A stretch of DNA of 64,000 bases, from NCBI RefSeq assembly GCF_018873765.1, contig NC_057921.1, positions 68,189,557 through 68,253,556 of the forward strand, given 5' to 3'. Under the pieces are notes generated by a model. It ran no database searches and was not told the DNA's origin. It worked only from the letters and a program-made list of their open reading frames with translations. Both the position numbers and the translations under genes were made by a program. The DNA comes from Telopea speciosissima (Eukaryota; Streptophyta; Magnoliopsida; Proteales; Proteaceae). This document shows positions 33,159-47,314 of this stretch, piece by piece (within the stretch, counting starts at the first letter, position 1; each line of letters starts with the position of its first letter).

Positions 33159-36100
33159 CTATGCAATAAATAAGTCATTGGTAATGATACTTTCAGCTGA
33201 GGGAAGATCCTGCGAGGCTTGACGAACAAACTGTCCTTTCACTCGGGGACGCTGCTCAGCAAGTCGTTTTCTGCTTTGGTAACGGACCTGTGCAGGAAAA
33301 ACCAAAATCAAGACAAGAGTCAGAAAGCTAGAATACAGATTATGTGCATACATAGACACACAAAACCTCTACTAACAATTTGGTCATTCAGCCATTATGA
33401 AGCAACTACATTTCCCAGCCCTCACAACTAAACACCATCAATTGGCAAAAACCTAAAGTTTGCAGAATCTTAAGACCACGTTTAACATTGTCTAAGAAGC
33501 ACTAATAGGAAGCTGATTAGTAAATGAACTGGAGGTGGGTTTACCCTGACATGCTGCTGAATATCAACACACAACCCCCCCCCCCTTTTTAAAAAAAATA
33601 AACATTTCAAGTCTGCAACCAGGTTTTTATGAAATAATGCAAATGACTTTCCCCTGGGTCATCCCATAATAAACCTTGATACACCCATCAAATGAAATTG
33701 GTGGCAGACTTTTGTCAACGAGAATTGTACCTTCTTCTCATAGCATCTGTCTTTCCGTTTCAACCTGAACTTGGTCAGAGCTGCTTCTCTATGGGTGGAG
33801 CAATGAGGATCCATCCCTCCAACTCTATCATGGACAAAGAGACTTTCACCACTCCTGCATTCTACAGTGGCCCTGGCAGCAATAACTGCAGTGACATTCC
33901 CATTATTTCCATTGCAAACACTCCCACAACCACTGCTGTTAAGGTAGCTTCTAGCACCGTTATATATACAGCTATTTGCACTCTGACCAGTGGGTGGAGA
34001 AACATCGCTTGGATCCTCCAAATCTTCAATGTTATGCACCTGCTCGCGCAATGTTTGGTTAGTGGAACTGTCAGCATTTTGATCCTGAAAGTGGCAACCC
34101 TGTTCATACTGAGTTTCAGGATTGGGTTGGTGAGACAAATTCAGGCAAACAGTTGAGGGTTCTAGACGGCTGCCTGTACTTTGACCCCGTAACGGCAGTT
34201 GAGCTGATTCATAAAACATGGGTGGCAATACAGTAGCATAGCTGGCATATAAACCATCAAAACTCATCCCTCCGATGGGAACAGGGGCAGGGATGACCTG
34301 CTGATGACATGGTATCACTGTTTCAGCCAGATCAGATTGACCAACTGAAGAAGTTAGACTATTCTGTTGAGGAGCATCGGCAGTATGACAAGGACCCTGA
34401 TTTTCCATATGTTTTTGAGATTTTCTTGAGCAATCTTCGGGCTCAGAGTAAACATTGTATGCTGGAAGAGGAGACTGAGCTTTCCTGTTATTGTACCTAC
34501 AGATAGTAACTTCGAATTCAGAACATATCCAATGAAAAAAAATCATTTGTTCCATTATTTGATGTAATACAAATAAGCAGAGAATACAGGCCTTGGTACA
34601 GGTAAAAGATGGAACAATTTATACTTTCTTTTCTGTATTTTATTAATATCCACTTTTTCCTCTAATTAAGAGAGACAGTGCAAAAATTATCTGTAAATAC
34701 AAGAAGCCTCTAATTAAGAGAAACACAGTGCAAAAATTATCGGTAAATACAAGAAGGATAGACCCATCACTAGCTTTCCTAAAACCAACTAAAATCATCA
34801 TAAAATGTCGCCAAAGGTCTCACCACAATGAAAATGCCAATGGAACCCTCAGGGTACAAGTGCTTGCAGTTAAAATGTTAATGTTGTGCTTTCCAAGTAT
34901 TGCATTAGTCTTCAAAAAAAATGCAAATGTAACATTTATTTCAAAGGAAGATGCCAAAACTGCTACACTTGCAATAGTATGATAACTAAACTGGTTCTTT
35001 AAGAAGCTATGCCAAGGTTTCCAAGGTAGTAGATGCCCAAAATGACTTCAAGCAAAATCATTCACGTAGCATCTTATATTCTAAAACAATTGTAACCAAT
35101 AAGTACGGAAAAGTTATCACTGGGCCTTAAAGGTCCTGATTCTAAATTTATCATTCCATTCCTTAAAAAGAGGTAACCTACGAAGTTGATGTCGTCGGTG
35201 CACACTAGGCTTGACAGCTATAATTGCAGCCAAGGAAGATAATGAGCAAACATTAGAGGTTGCAATATGATGCGTGTAATACTGTTATTATTGGAGGCAT
35301 GAAACCTTCTATTCCCAATGTATTTGTCCCTTGTATAATGCTCCAAGTGAGTGGATTTAAAAATTCAGTTTTGCACAAAAAACCTTTCCCACAGTATTTT
35401 CATTTGTTTTGATTGCTTCTGGATGCTTTAAACATTCTTCAAATGCCATCAGTATGGTAAAAAATCAATTTATTACTCGGTTATGAACCATAAATCTTCA
35501 CTACTGCAGTTTCATTTGTTTTCATGCTAGTGGATGCCTTAATAACTCTTCCATTGCTATCAGTATAGCAGGAAAAATTCCCCTGAGAGTCTGAAACAAA
35601 AAAATTTATGAAATACATTTTCATAATATAAGGATGCAAAAGAAAATCTCTACAAAATATTTATCAGTTTATGTTGATGTTAACAGTAATGTTTCACCCC
35701 AAATAGAATGAAGCACAGGAAACAGTATCTCACCATGAAAAAGCTGATGCATTTGAATGGTTCAATGTATGCCTTTCATCTGTCCGTTGGCCTTCCGAGC
35801 CACTCAGATGGGATCTTTTCAGGGAAAGTTCCAATAATGGAGTGCAACCGGACTTGTCATTGGACCCAGAAAGGGTTTTTATACCATCAAATAACACTTC
35901 TTTGGTAACAGTGTTATATGAATGACCAAAATTCCACCTCAGGCGATTATCAAATGCTCCAATCAAGTCAATGGCTTCACTAAGAGATTCTGTCCCTTCA
36001 TTACTGTTTCCGCGAGTCGCACCAGTTATATTAGCATCCTCTCTGTGATTCTCTGGTGCGACATCCTTAGGCTGAGCCTCTCTTTTTCCATAAGAATCTC

Positions 36101-38552
36101 CTAGAACAAATCTAGCCGAAGCACTAGCTTCATTTGACTGTGTCACCTCCGATCCCAATATTGTTGATTTCTCTGTCATAATTATCTTGTCAGATGCCCA
36201 TTGACCAAAAAATCTAAGGGGACACAGAACAGAAGACTAACAATGACTTACTGTAGATGGGAAAACAAAATTGAAAACAAGAGAATAGACCAAACCTTCT
36301 TTTTTGTTCTCATGTTCAAGTGAAGAACTCCGACATATTGGCTGTGAACAATCCTGCAGATTTTGCATGCATGCGCTTTCAGCTTCCATATCTGGCTTTG
36401 TACAAGAGCTCTGCCAAAATGAGGAACCAAACAAGAAAATGAGCAATCTAATGTAAAAACTCATGCAGATCATAAACTGAAAAATGGGATCTCCTCTAGC
36501 GTTGCACAGTGGTCTTGAACTACAAATATGATTATATATCCTGAAATTTTCATTATTATTTACAACTTATTGTATTTGGTATTAATTGATCAAACCGTAT
36601 TAAGAAATTCAGTTAAATGTGGTTGCAGAAGAAACACCTCATCAACTAACATTTGTCATGTTAATATAAGTGTCATGGTAGTGGCATCCCGAAAGTGCTT
36701 GTAAAGTATTACCACAAAGCCTCAGAAGCACAACAAGAAATAGGCATAGTTCATTCCAAAAATATATGATGTAAGCAGAAAATTAGTACTACTGGGTGGC
36801 TAGAGAACACTTACTTGAGCATCACTTCCTTTTCCACTGCTTGTCTTGTTCTTCTGTGTGCAAGCAACATAATCACTTGAGTGATTACTTGCCGCATTGT
36901 TTTCAGATATTGCTTCAACTTTTCGTTGTGCAAGGTTTCTGTCACCAGCTGACTAATAAGAAAATACAAATAAATCAAGATCAATTTGAATTTAAAGTCT
37001 TAAAAGACATAAGTTAAAGGAAAAATGTAGATATAGGGCATACAGATTGTCTTCTCCAAACATGCTGCCACAAATTCCGAAGTTCATTCTTCCTAAGAGG
37101 TTTAATGAGAAAGTCAGCAGCACCCCTCATCATGCATTTGAAAACCATGCTAATTGAATCATTTGAGGACATCACTGCATTATCACAACAGAAATTCAGA
37201 CTTATTCAGAATGAAAATCCACATTGCTAAATATTAAAGATGTTACGGAAATATCATCCAAATGATGTCTTTTCATCAGATCATACTTATAACAGGAATT
37301 TTCTTGCAGATTTCATGCTCCATTATCAAGGTAAGAAGAGTGAATCCAGATACCGATGGCAATTCCACTTCTGTCAAGATGAGATCTACATTATGAGGTC
37401 TCCCCTTTAGAGCCTCCCATGCCTTTAGGCCATCAGGAACTGCAGCAACTGCTCAAATGAAAACAAATAAATGGTTTTGAGTTCCAATAGTGTGATGCAT
37501 TGAAAACTATAAGGTCAATCTTAATATCAAAGAGAATGTTCTTAGTATAATCATAGACAGGAAAATTGAAGGCAAATCTTAGAACTACCAGAGGGAAAAG
37601 AAGAAAAACCTTTGACTTGAAATTTTCACATTTTCATTCAAGGAAAAGAATCAAAGTTGTTAATCCACTCCTTAATTAACCACACCTGCCCCACTCAAAA
37701 AAATAAAGAAGAAACAAATTCTTTGGACAAGGAGCGAAGTCTGGGTTTCAAAACCAAAACGAGTCCATACCAGTTTAAAGCCAAATTATCGCTACATTTA
37801 CAGTAAGTTTATCATATGAAGTAAGCAGCTTCTGGTTACAGCTCTAATTGGAACCTACCGAAACCGAGCTGATTCAACTTGGACACACCTGGGTCAGCGT
37901 ATAATATAAATCGAGCATATACTAAGAAAAACTTTCAACAGAACAGAGCATCTAATATCACTAATCAACCCATTTTCCTCAACCCAACTTAATGGACTTC
38001 AGAGAGGAATAAAAGAAATAGGAGATTCACACACGCCAACTAGGTTGGCTTTCCCTCAGTTTTCTGACAGAACCATGTGTCTATGCTGAACAAAACCGGA
38101 GACCATCATGAATCCAACAGATTCAGCCCAAAAATAATATTCATTCACTCAAGCCCCAGATTTCACATGAGCTACACTAAACTACGCTGCTCCAATCAGA
38201 ACCTAAAATTTACCAGGGCCCTGCGGATGTAGTAAACACAAGTACATGTCCAATTCCCCCGACCCCGCACCCCTCCATACCCACCTTCGATGCTGACAAC
38301 CAGGTTCTGATCCCGCGCTCAAGACAACCAAGTCAGAGGAAAACAACAGCGAAATTAACTAAACTGACCTCTGTAGCTGCACTTGCGCAGAAGTGCCGTG
38401 ATGATCTGCCGTGTCGAATCGTCAGATTCAACCAACAAAACCCTCAGAGACATCCGAGGAAAAAATTGCTCCCGTTTCATCATAAACGTAGAACTCTCCT
38501 TTTCTTTCTCTGTGTCCCTCCACTCTTCCTCCACCTGCGGTACCATCTCCAT
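33159..38552 (-). CDS. PRR5: pseudo-response regulator, PRR5-type clock protein
   Basis: Exons by GT-AG boundaries, in order of reading: 38552-38369, 37448-37287, 37174-37044, 36952-36815, 36410 to 36296 or 36252, 36213 or 36185 to 35734, 34496-33731, 33287-33159. The N-terminal pseudo-receiver reads [60 protein letters not shown] and [18 protein letters not shown]. Glu replaces the phospho-acceptor Asp (LILTEVELP), as in plant PRRs. Exon 5 opens [13 protein letters not shown], close to PRR5. LELSLKR before the exon 6 end fits the EAR repression motif. The CCT domain ([20 protein letters not shown] / [20 protein letters not shown]) spans the last intron. PRR5 represses CCA1/LHY in the circadian clock, in the nucleus. 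The PRR9 paralogue is the main alternative. The exon 5/6 junction is uncertain: the homology-favoured splice is off by one base. Confidence 0.93.
34659..34756. repeat. short tandem duplication in the PRR5 long intron
   Basis: Two adjacent copies of 48 and 50 bp (34659-34706, 34707-34756), both starting CCTCTAATTAAGAGA and ending AATACAAGAAG. They lie in the 1.2-kb intron between the exon ending at 35734 and the exon beginning at 34496. Confidence 0.88.
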
Positions 38553-39642
38553 GCCCTTCTTCGTTGCAAAGAACAGCTTCCCTTATTTCTTCTTTAAACC
38601 TCGAACTCAGACGAGCTCAAAAAGAAACCCTAATTCCTTACCATCCGCCAGTAATAGTCCCAAAACTGGTGTTTGAGCCAGGGAATTCACTCCCATCCTC
38701 AGTGACCTTTCTCCTCTGAAAGTATCTGAAGCGCCACTGAAGATTGAAGTTTAGGAAGAAGAAAGAAGATAGAGTTGCAGAAAGAAGAAGGCTTTAGGCT
38801 TGTACCGATTACAGCGTAACCGCCTCAAAGACCGATTACTTCTTGTTCACAACCGCGGAGCGCACAAATTATCTCCGGACTCTCGTCTCCCTTCTCTAAT
38901 ATAGTATCTGCCATGTCAACTTTCAAAAATAATATCAGATCAGAAGGTGGGCCGTCATTGGTCCAGGCTAATACTGTCTGACGTGGCGTACTGTAGGTCA
39001 CCGGTTTAGATATTTTCATTCTCAGCGCTATTTATTTATTATTTGATGTGGCTGCGGTTTAGATTCGTTTGGGCCCCGCAAGAAAGACACGTGCTGCTGA
39101 AGAGTGGCTACTTGGGAGGATATTTTCTGACTGCCGCCACGTAGGCTGAGTTGCTTAAACAAATATTAAATATCTGAGATCTCATGGCTAGGAATACGAC
39201 ACGTGGTGACAAAAATAAAGAATCTTCGTGTTTGTGGGATTTGAGTCGTATTTTTTTATTTTTCGAAAAGTTGGAGTTCGATGATGTTCTGTGGTCAGTG
39301 ATTCTTCTCCGACAAATTCAAAGCTGCTTTCTGCGGACTGTGATAAGTTTTCGTATTTACCATTGGATCCGCATTTCGCTCGTTTTCTCCGAGCATAGTA
39401 TTCATCTCGAAATTAGAATCCGGATGGCATATCAATGAGATCTCGACAGGGAACGCGAGACTCTGAGGCGGCACGCAATGCTTGCCTATTATATCATTTC
39501 CCTCCACAGTCCGACTCAGGCAACGGATGGATCAGAATCTTAGGACAGGCTTTTGAATTAAACAAAAATAAATTTTGGATACAATTCGAAACTCGGGCAT
39601 GCTTCAAGGAACGACTCTTTCTCTCTGTCTCTCAATTTAGAG
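38553..39642. other. PRR5 upstream region
   Basis: Should hold the promoter and 5' UTR of the minus-strand PRR5 gene. CACGTG-like motifs occur, for example ACACGTGCTG near 39089 and ACACGTGGTG near 39200, which would suit binding by clock or light bZIP/bHLH factors; that is inference. No gene is supported. Confidence 0.4.
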
Positions 39643-40676
39643 CAAGGTTCTAAAACTCAGTTATCAAGTAGGGTTTGATCGTTCAGAAAATGAGTTTATT
39701 TAAATCCGATCATATCTCGATTGAAACTTGGAATTTTCTCTAAGTGAACTTGACCCTTGGTTTCAAGGCTCAGAAGTTGTTTTTTTGCTCTGATTCTTGT
39801 TGTTCTGCTTATTTTTTATATTTTAAATCCAATCCATGCATTAGTTTCACATAGAGAACACTAAAAATACTACATGTGATTTTGATCCTAGTTTGATACT
39901 ATATATTGTTCTTAGACATGATATCAAATAAGGTTTGATCGAACATAACTCTTTCAATATAAATGAGATATAAGAAATTTTGGATTTGTTAGAAAACTTT
40001 GTTTTGATAGCTTTTCAATAAGTCTAAGATTGTTTATATCTGATTTATATTGAAGGAATTACATATCGATCAAACTTAATTTGGTGTGCACGAATACTGT
40101 CAAAATCGTTCTGAATGAAAATATTTTTTTGGACATCAAAACAAATGAATATTTTACTGTACTTTTGGTTTTTAGCAATGTTTTATCATATTAAGATTTA
40201 TGGAAGTTTTAGATTTGAGAAAAACCCCAGCATTAGAAGTTGAAAATTACACCTACAGTCGAAAATCCAGTTTTTGTTCTTAAACTGGATGATTGACTTT
40301 TTTTTCTTTTGGAATTTGATTTTTTTAACTATTTTTATTAGATTCAAATAGGGGATATTTGCTAATTTATGGATAATATCTTAAATAAATGAAATACATT
40401 TACTTAAATGATATTAGACATAACTAAGTATCTGTCCTGGGTTCTGGCAGTTTCTGGCATAAATACCTATCTGTCCTACTTTCGAACCAAGTTTTCCCTA
40501 GTTTCGATGGGCATATGTGTCGAAAACACCAAAATATGGTCGAAACCAATCGAAACCATCGAAACCCGGTCGAATCCAGGGATTTTATAAAATCCCCCTT
40601 CAACTCGTCTCAGAAACCTACGAAACCGAGTTAACTCAGTGGTTTCGACAGGTTTCGATCGAGTTTTTGTTCCATG
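39643..40676. mobile_element. non-autonomous hAT transposon, 1034 bp
   Basis: Flanked by a perfect 8-bp duplication ATTTAGAG (39635-39642, 40677-40684). The ends are inverted: CAAGGTTCTAAAACTCAG and, as complement, CATGGAACAAAAACTCG. The last 250 bp are packed with GAAACC/GGTTTCG motifs, the likely transposase-binding subterminal region. No transposase is present. The terminal pattern CAAGG...CTC(A)G is shared with the element at 6089-6903, so the two belong to related hAT families. Confidence 0.9.
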
Positions 40677-40804
40677 ATTTAGAGTTGCTCCTGTCGGTAT
40701 ATTTTGAACTCAAGACCTCCTAGTGCGCTCAGCACTTGTTCATTGATGTAGATTTAATATTAAAATTGGTTATTGTTATGTGTTTTTTTTTTTTAATAAT
40801 TATA

Positions 40805-40974
40805 AGAGAAGCAGTTTTCTGTACGAGAATGTGGCCTACTCCAGCACTCCCATGTGTCTATCTCTCTCCTTTTTAAAACAAAGGGGTAGAGGTGTCTTTT
40901 CACATGGGGAAGAGAGAGATAGACTCATAGGAGTGCTGGCGTAGGCCACACTCCCAGATAGAGATATTTTTCCC
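40805..40974. mobile_element. hAT-type MITE, 170 bp
   Basis: Nearly the whole element is an inverted repeat: GTGGCCTACTCCAGCACTCC pairs with GGAGTGCTGGCGTAGGCCAC, then ATAGACACATGG/... continues inward. Perfect 8-bp flanking repeat TAATTATA (40797-40804, 40975-40982). Single-ended relatives occur at about 28386 and 55321. Confidence 0.88.
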
Positions 40975-41327
40975 TAATTATAAAGTTATAGTTGTTTCTA
41001 TGTTTTTTTTAATTTTTATTTAAAAATTTTGGATGTCTCTTAATTTTTTAGTCAGATTTTTTTTTCACTAAAAAAATTATTCAATTTAAATGGTTCGCTT
41101 CGGTTTTAATAAGTTAACTAAACAATCTCAATTTTATAACTAAAATCAAATCATTTATTAAATGATTTCACAATTTCAATGTAAACAGTTCAGTTTGATT
41201 TTGACAAACGATTTCAATTTGGTTTTGATACCCTTAACGAGAATAATGATTTTGTTGGTAGAGACCCACATGGTCATAGAGCAAAGAGCGTCAAGGATGT
41301 GAAAGGCATAGGAAAAGGTCCCCACAT

Positions 41328-43017
<1,690 letters not shown>

Positions 43018-43377
43018 CCCCACACTATGGTGTGAGGGTCTTTCCCCTAGAAATAGTAGTAATTTTGGAAGATTCTCCCCACACCAACATATCTCTAGAT
43101 TCTTAGTTTCATGGCCAATTACATTTTAGATGTCTGGAAAGTGAGGTTTACCATTTGCCCCATACTATCTTCAAAAATGACCAAAATCCAGGTTTTATTG
43201 GTTCGGATTCTAGTCGATAGCGACCAATCCGATCTTAAATTCTGAACCTTGGTTGGAAGCTTTCTTTTCTAAGCTTGAAGAGTGCCTCGTCCCCAAATAA
43301 AGATGTGTCCATATCCCCATACTTCAAAGAAATTGAATACAGAAAAGCAAAAAAGTTATCCCAAGATGATCCCAAGT
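43018..43377. other. short intergenic spacer
   Basis: No gene recognised. It ends in the left copy of the 13-bp duplication that flanks the L1 insertion. Confidence 0.35.
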
Positions 43378-44714
43378 TATCTTCTTACAGAGCCTCATTC
43401 GATCTGGGCAAAGGTTATTGAGGCAAAATATTTTCCTCTTACTTCTCTGATTGACCCTATCACTGCTACTAAGCGGGGGTCTTGGGTGTGGAATCGTCTT
43501 GTCAAAATTCTTAAACCGCTTAAGTCTTTCTCCTTGCGGATTATTGGGAATGGGGCTGATACTTATTTTTGGACTGACTCCTGGATTCCTTCAATCCAAC
43601 ATTTCTCTCTTAAGCCTACGGAATCTCAATAACGGTGCCCCAAAAAGGTTCAACTTTTTATTTCTAACTCCACATGGAATCAGGGGCTGCTGTAAGACAC
43701 GGTCCCTACCTTTGTCATGAACATTTGTTGCATCCCCTGTTCTGGTGCTGCTAACCGTTGGTGGTGTACTTTGTCAAAGGACGGCCGATTTAGCACCAAA
43801 AAAGTGGCACATTTCCTTTGTTGTTCATCTGTATTTGATTTTTCTTGCTCCTCTTGGTGGAAATTTTTTTGGAAGCTTAATATTCATCCTAAATTTAAAG
43901 TAATTTTCTGGCGTGTATTACATGCAGGGATTCCAGTTAAGGATTTTGTGTCGAAAACACATCTGGGCAGCTGGGCCGCTTGGATTGAGGACGGAATATA
44001 TTTCTGCTCCCTCTATTGGTCATTTCTGCATTACGACTTTTCTTAGTCGCCGGCTGGATAAGAATTCCTGTGTTTGGTTCTTTTCTGTTTTCATTATAAC
44101 TTGTTATGTTGTCTGGTCTGTTCGTAACAATTTTATTTTTAACGGTGTTAGGCCTAATCCCTTGCAACGGTGACAGTGAGAAAATTGAACTTTGGTTGAA
44201 GGAGTTACATATAACTCCTCCTCAGTTGAATTTCAGTTCTGTAGTTTCTAGTACTATCTCTCCATCTATGTCTGCGTTTTATTTACCTACTTTAGATTTT
44301 CCTGTTTTGTTATGTGCAGGGTTTGGTCCCAGAGACATAGGAGGTCTAGAGTACTTTGACTGGGTTTTTTGTGTTTTGCAATATGGCAAACCTTTTTTGG
44401 CTGCGGGGAAGACTAAGTCTAGGCATCCCTTGGAACCAGAATTGCAGGGAATCCTCTATGGTTTGGACTTTGCCACAAAGAGGGGAGTGAAGCTAAAAGA
44501 AGTTTGGTGCTCAGATCCGCTGCTAACTGGACTTCTTCCAACTCCATCCCAATCTCACTGGCCTTTGGAAGTTCTGGACCTCTTTTTGTCTTTAATGGAT
44601 CGGCTCAAAGGAATATCTATAGTTCTATCTCCCCTTCCCTCTTTTCGTCACTGGCTAGATCTTTTTTAAGTAATATATATTTTCTTCATTTTCATCCAAA
44701 AAAAAAAAAAAAAT
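43378..44714 (+). mobile_element. 5'-truncated L1-type LINE with poly(A) tail and intact target duplication
   Basis: A 13-bp perfect repeat GATGATCCCAAGT (43365-43377, 44715-44727) brackets the insert, which ends in an A run (about 44699-44713). It encodes the C-terminal part of ORF2. First comes the pre-zinc segment (HSIWAKVIEAKYFPLTSLI, RGSWVWNRLVKILKPL, GADTYFWTDSWIP). Then comes zf-RVT (NRWWCTLSKDGRFSTKKVAH, FWKLNIHPKFKVIFWRVLHA) and a C-terminal region in the RNase H position. A few frameshifts are present. Perfect flanks and a clean tail mark a young insertion, dead on arrival because of truncation. Confidence 0.93.
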
Positions 44715-44727
44715 GATGATCCCAAGT

Positions 44728-45302
44728 ACAAAGAGAATGCAAGGACATAAATGAACAACCGAAAATACAAGGAAGCATGAGCATACATGAGTGGATATTT
44801 TATTGAATTCAAATGTGAAATTTGACACATGTTTTAATTTAGAAAAAAGTATACAATCAATTAATGGGTGGGTATTTCATTGAATTTCAATTTTAATTAA
44901 GTATATATTTAAAATTTTCATCATCAACCTCAATTTATCTACTATGTATTCTATTCCTTACATATGTTCATGTATATTTTGGATGAATATTTTCTTGCAC
45001 ATTTCTAGCCAGGGGTTGATGTCAAGTAGTCAATTGTGCTCGTATTGCCAGTGATCCTCCCAATCTTGTCGCCCTCCCTCCCTCCTCCCTCACTCCCTTC
45101 TCTAGAGTTTTGTATCTCTATAATCCCCAATGTGGCTCTGTATAAATGAAATCTGTAGAATGTACTTTCATCTCTAATGTTAAAAAAAATATAAAAAATG
45201 TCATGCCATGTACTTCTATGTATCCTTGTAAATTTTTAATAATCTACCATATTTTTTTAATAGAATAATCGGTACACATCCATGAACCAACATCCATAAA
45301 GG
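44728..45302. other. intergenic DNA
   Basis: AT-rich. No gene or recognised element. Confidence 0.35.
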
Positions 45303-45470
45303 TCGTGTTTGGCGCATTGGTCAAGTGTTCACTTGCTGGATGCTTGGTCATGAGTTCAAGTCCTGGAAACAGCCTCTATGGGAACAGGAGTAAGGTTGCG
45401 TACATTTGAACCTCCCACAACCCTACTAAACGCGGGAACCTTGTGCACTAGGTACGGCCTGATTAGGTCG
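45303..45470 (+). mobile_element. Au-type SINE with tRNA-like promoter boxes
   Basis: The tRNA-derived head is visible: an A-box-like TTGGCGCATTGGTCAAGTG and a B-box-like GGTCATGAGTTCAAGTCC. Then comes the Au body (GGAAACAGCCTC, AGTAAGGTTGCGTACATTTG, CGCGGGAACCTTGTGCACTA, GGTACGGCC). Target duplications are not clear, so it is older than the SINE at 11008-11169. Confidence 0.83.
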
Positions 45471-46112
45471 ATTTCACCGGGAATTGACGTGTGAATTCCT
45501 ATTAAACCTTTATTTGCTTTACTGTGTCTGACTGAGTTAGGTCGAATCCCCCATTAATTGAAGAACAAATCGAATCTGAAATCTTTCTCCTCGGTTTTTT
45601 AAACAGTGATTGGCATACCCATTTTTCCACCGGAGATTTGGGGAATCTCTGCAAAAAGGAGGATGTGGATTCATCAGGTAGCTATTAGTAAGATTTTTAT
45701 CCTATTGAAGTGCACCACACTTGAGAATCCAATCGTACAACCAATACTTGAGAAAATTAAAAGATGTCACTGCTCATATTTTTATGTATGGATTCTCAAG
45801 TGCAGTGCATTGGTGCACTCAATGCACTTGAGAGGATAAAAAAACCGATCCTAGTCTATGTTAGAAACCACGCATTCAAACATGGATTTAGGAATCGGTA
45901 TCGTTATTGGCATTAGATTTACAGTATTGATACTTAATTGATACGGATCGAGTGCAGAGTGCATTTTTTTAAGGGTAATGAAAGACGATATTTTAATGCC
46001 AATAATAATACAGTTCAATACGATGACGATCGATACCATAAACTACATTCGATGCACAGCCCTTGCAGAAAGGCCCAGTAGCCGGAACTGTTTTAAATTT
46101 TTAATAAATTGT
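45471..46112. other. intergenic DNA
   Basis: The word AAGTGCACCACACTTGAG... near 45708 and its partial complement near 45790-45830 form a weak inverted repeat. Nothing else recognised. Confidence 0.3.
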
Positions 46113-46120
46113 GTTCTAGG

Positions 46121-46921
46121 TAAGGGTGTCAAAACAAAACCGAAACCGTTTATCGAAACCGAACCGAACCGTTTAAGCCAGAACCGGTAGACCGTTTAAA
46201 TAAATGGTCTGGTTATGGTTTCAGAAATGCCACCATTTAGTTAAACGGTTCGATCCGATTTTAACCGATTAATCCAACGGTTTCAGGCCGTTTAATCCAA
46301 TTACAACCGATTATAACCGTTCAAATCAAACATCAAAAGATTCAAAACCTAGCAATAGCAACTACTAAGTACTAACCACTAACTCACTAACTCACTAAGT
46401 CATGTTTCTTCAATCATTAATTTTTTTTTTTCAAAAAAAAAAAGCTAATAACTTCATAATTAATAACTAATTACTAATAACTATTTAATATTATTACATA
46501 GAAGGTAAACCGTTTTCTACCCAAAAAAAAATAAAATTGGGCACACAGTGATTGAAGGTACAACATTTTCATGGGATCCATCGTCCATTGAAGGTTTTTA
46601 CTAATTAAAAGAGATGCACTACAGGCTGCAACCCATTTTCTATTAAACAATGCTGGAGGTTTGGTTTGAAAACTGTTAAACTATTTAGTAAATCAGGAAT
46701 GTTATTTATAATCGGCTAACCCAAACCATGTAGAACCATTTAACCGAAACCGTTTAAAAACTATATAATCGAAATCGTTTACTAAATGGTTACGATTTTG
46801 GAAATGCAACCGTCTAACTAAACGATCTGGTTATGGTTTCTACCCTCAAGCAATCAAAACTCAAAATCGAATCGAACCGAACCGTTTAACCGAAACCGAA
46901 CCGTTTAACACCCTTAGTTGA
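46121..46921. mobile_element. AACCG-rich non-autonomous hAT-like element, 801 bp
   Basis: Ends are TAAGGGTGTCAAAAC on the left and GTTTAACACCCTTAG near the right, in inverted orientation. The flanking 8-mers GTTCTAGG (46113-46120) and GTTCTAGA (46922-46929) match at 7 of 8. Both subterminal zones are dense arrays of GAAACCG, CCGAACCG and AACCGTTTAA. There is no coding potential. The right border may lie a few bases further in (after CCCTTAG). Confidence 0.72.
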
Positions 46922-46929
46922 GTTCTAGA

Positions 46930-47314
46930 GGATTCTCTCATTGTACAGATGTGACACTTGTCATGGATAACCATTAGTAGAAAGGTTATTCGTTTTATAT
47001 TTTGGGTAAATAAGACTTTGCGACTTGAGGTGAGGAGGAGGATAGGGTCGAGTAAAGTTGGACCACGGTTTCCAAACTAATATCCTCTTATCTGCTTTCT
47101 TTGTCCACTGTCCCTTCCCCGCCCCCCGCTCCCCGCCAAGGCCAGCGGCAGGCAGGCCTTGTCAGTTGCGGTGTTGCCTTCGCTTTCGTATTCCACTCCC
47201 CCTCTCGCAGAGTCGCAGTCGCAGCCCAACGAAAGATCAAACCCAAACCCCAAAGCCTTACTAGTTACTATAACTGTACCCTACTGTACTTGCTTACTGC
47301 TTACTCGTCCCGCA
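46930..47314. promoter_or_regulatory. PSRP1 upstream region
   Basis: C-rich, pyrimidine-dominated sequence at 47100-47260 just before the PSRP1 start, typical of a plant 5' UTR or core promoter. The upstream hAT-like element ends about 390 bp before the ATG. I see no unambiguous TATA box. Confidence 0.4.

Noticed and set aside
45303-45370. tRNA gene suggested by A and B box-like sequence
   Set aside because: The sequence runs directly into an Au SINE body, so the boxes are the SINE promoter and not a functional tRNA.
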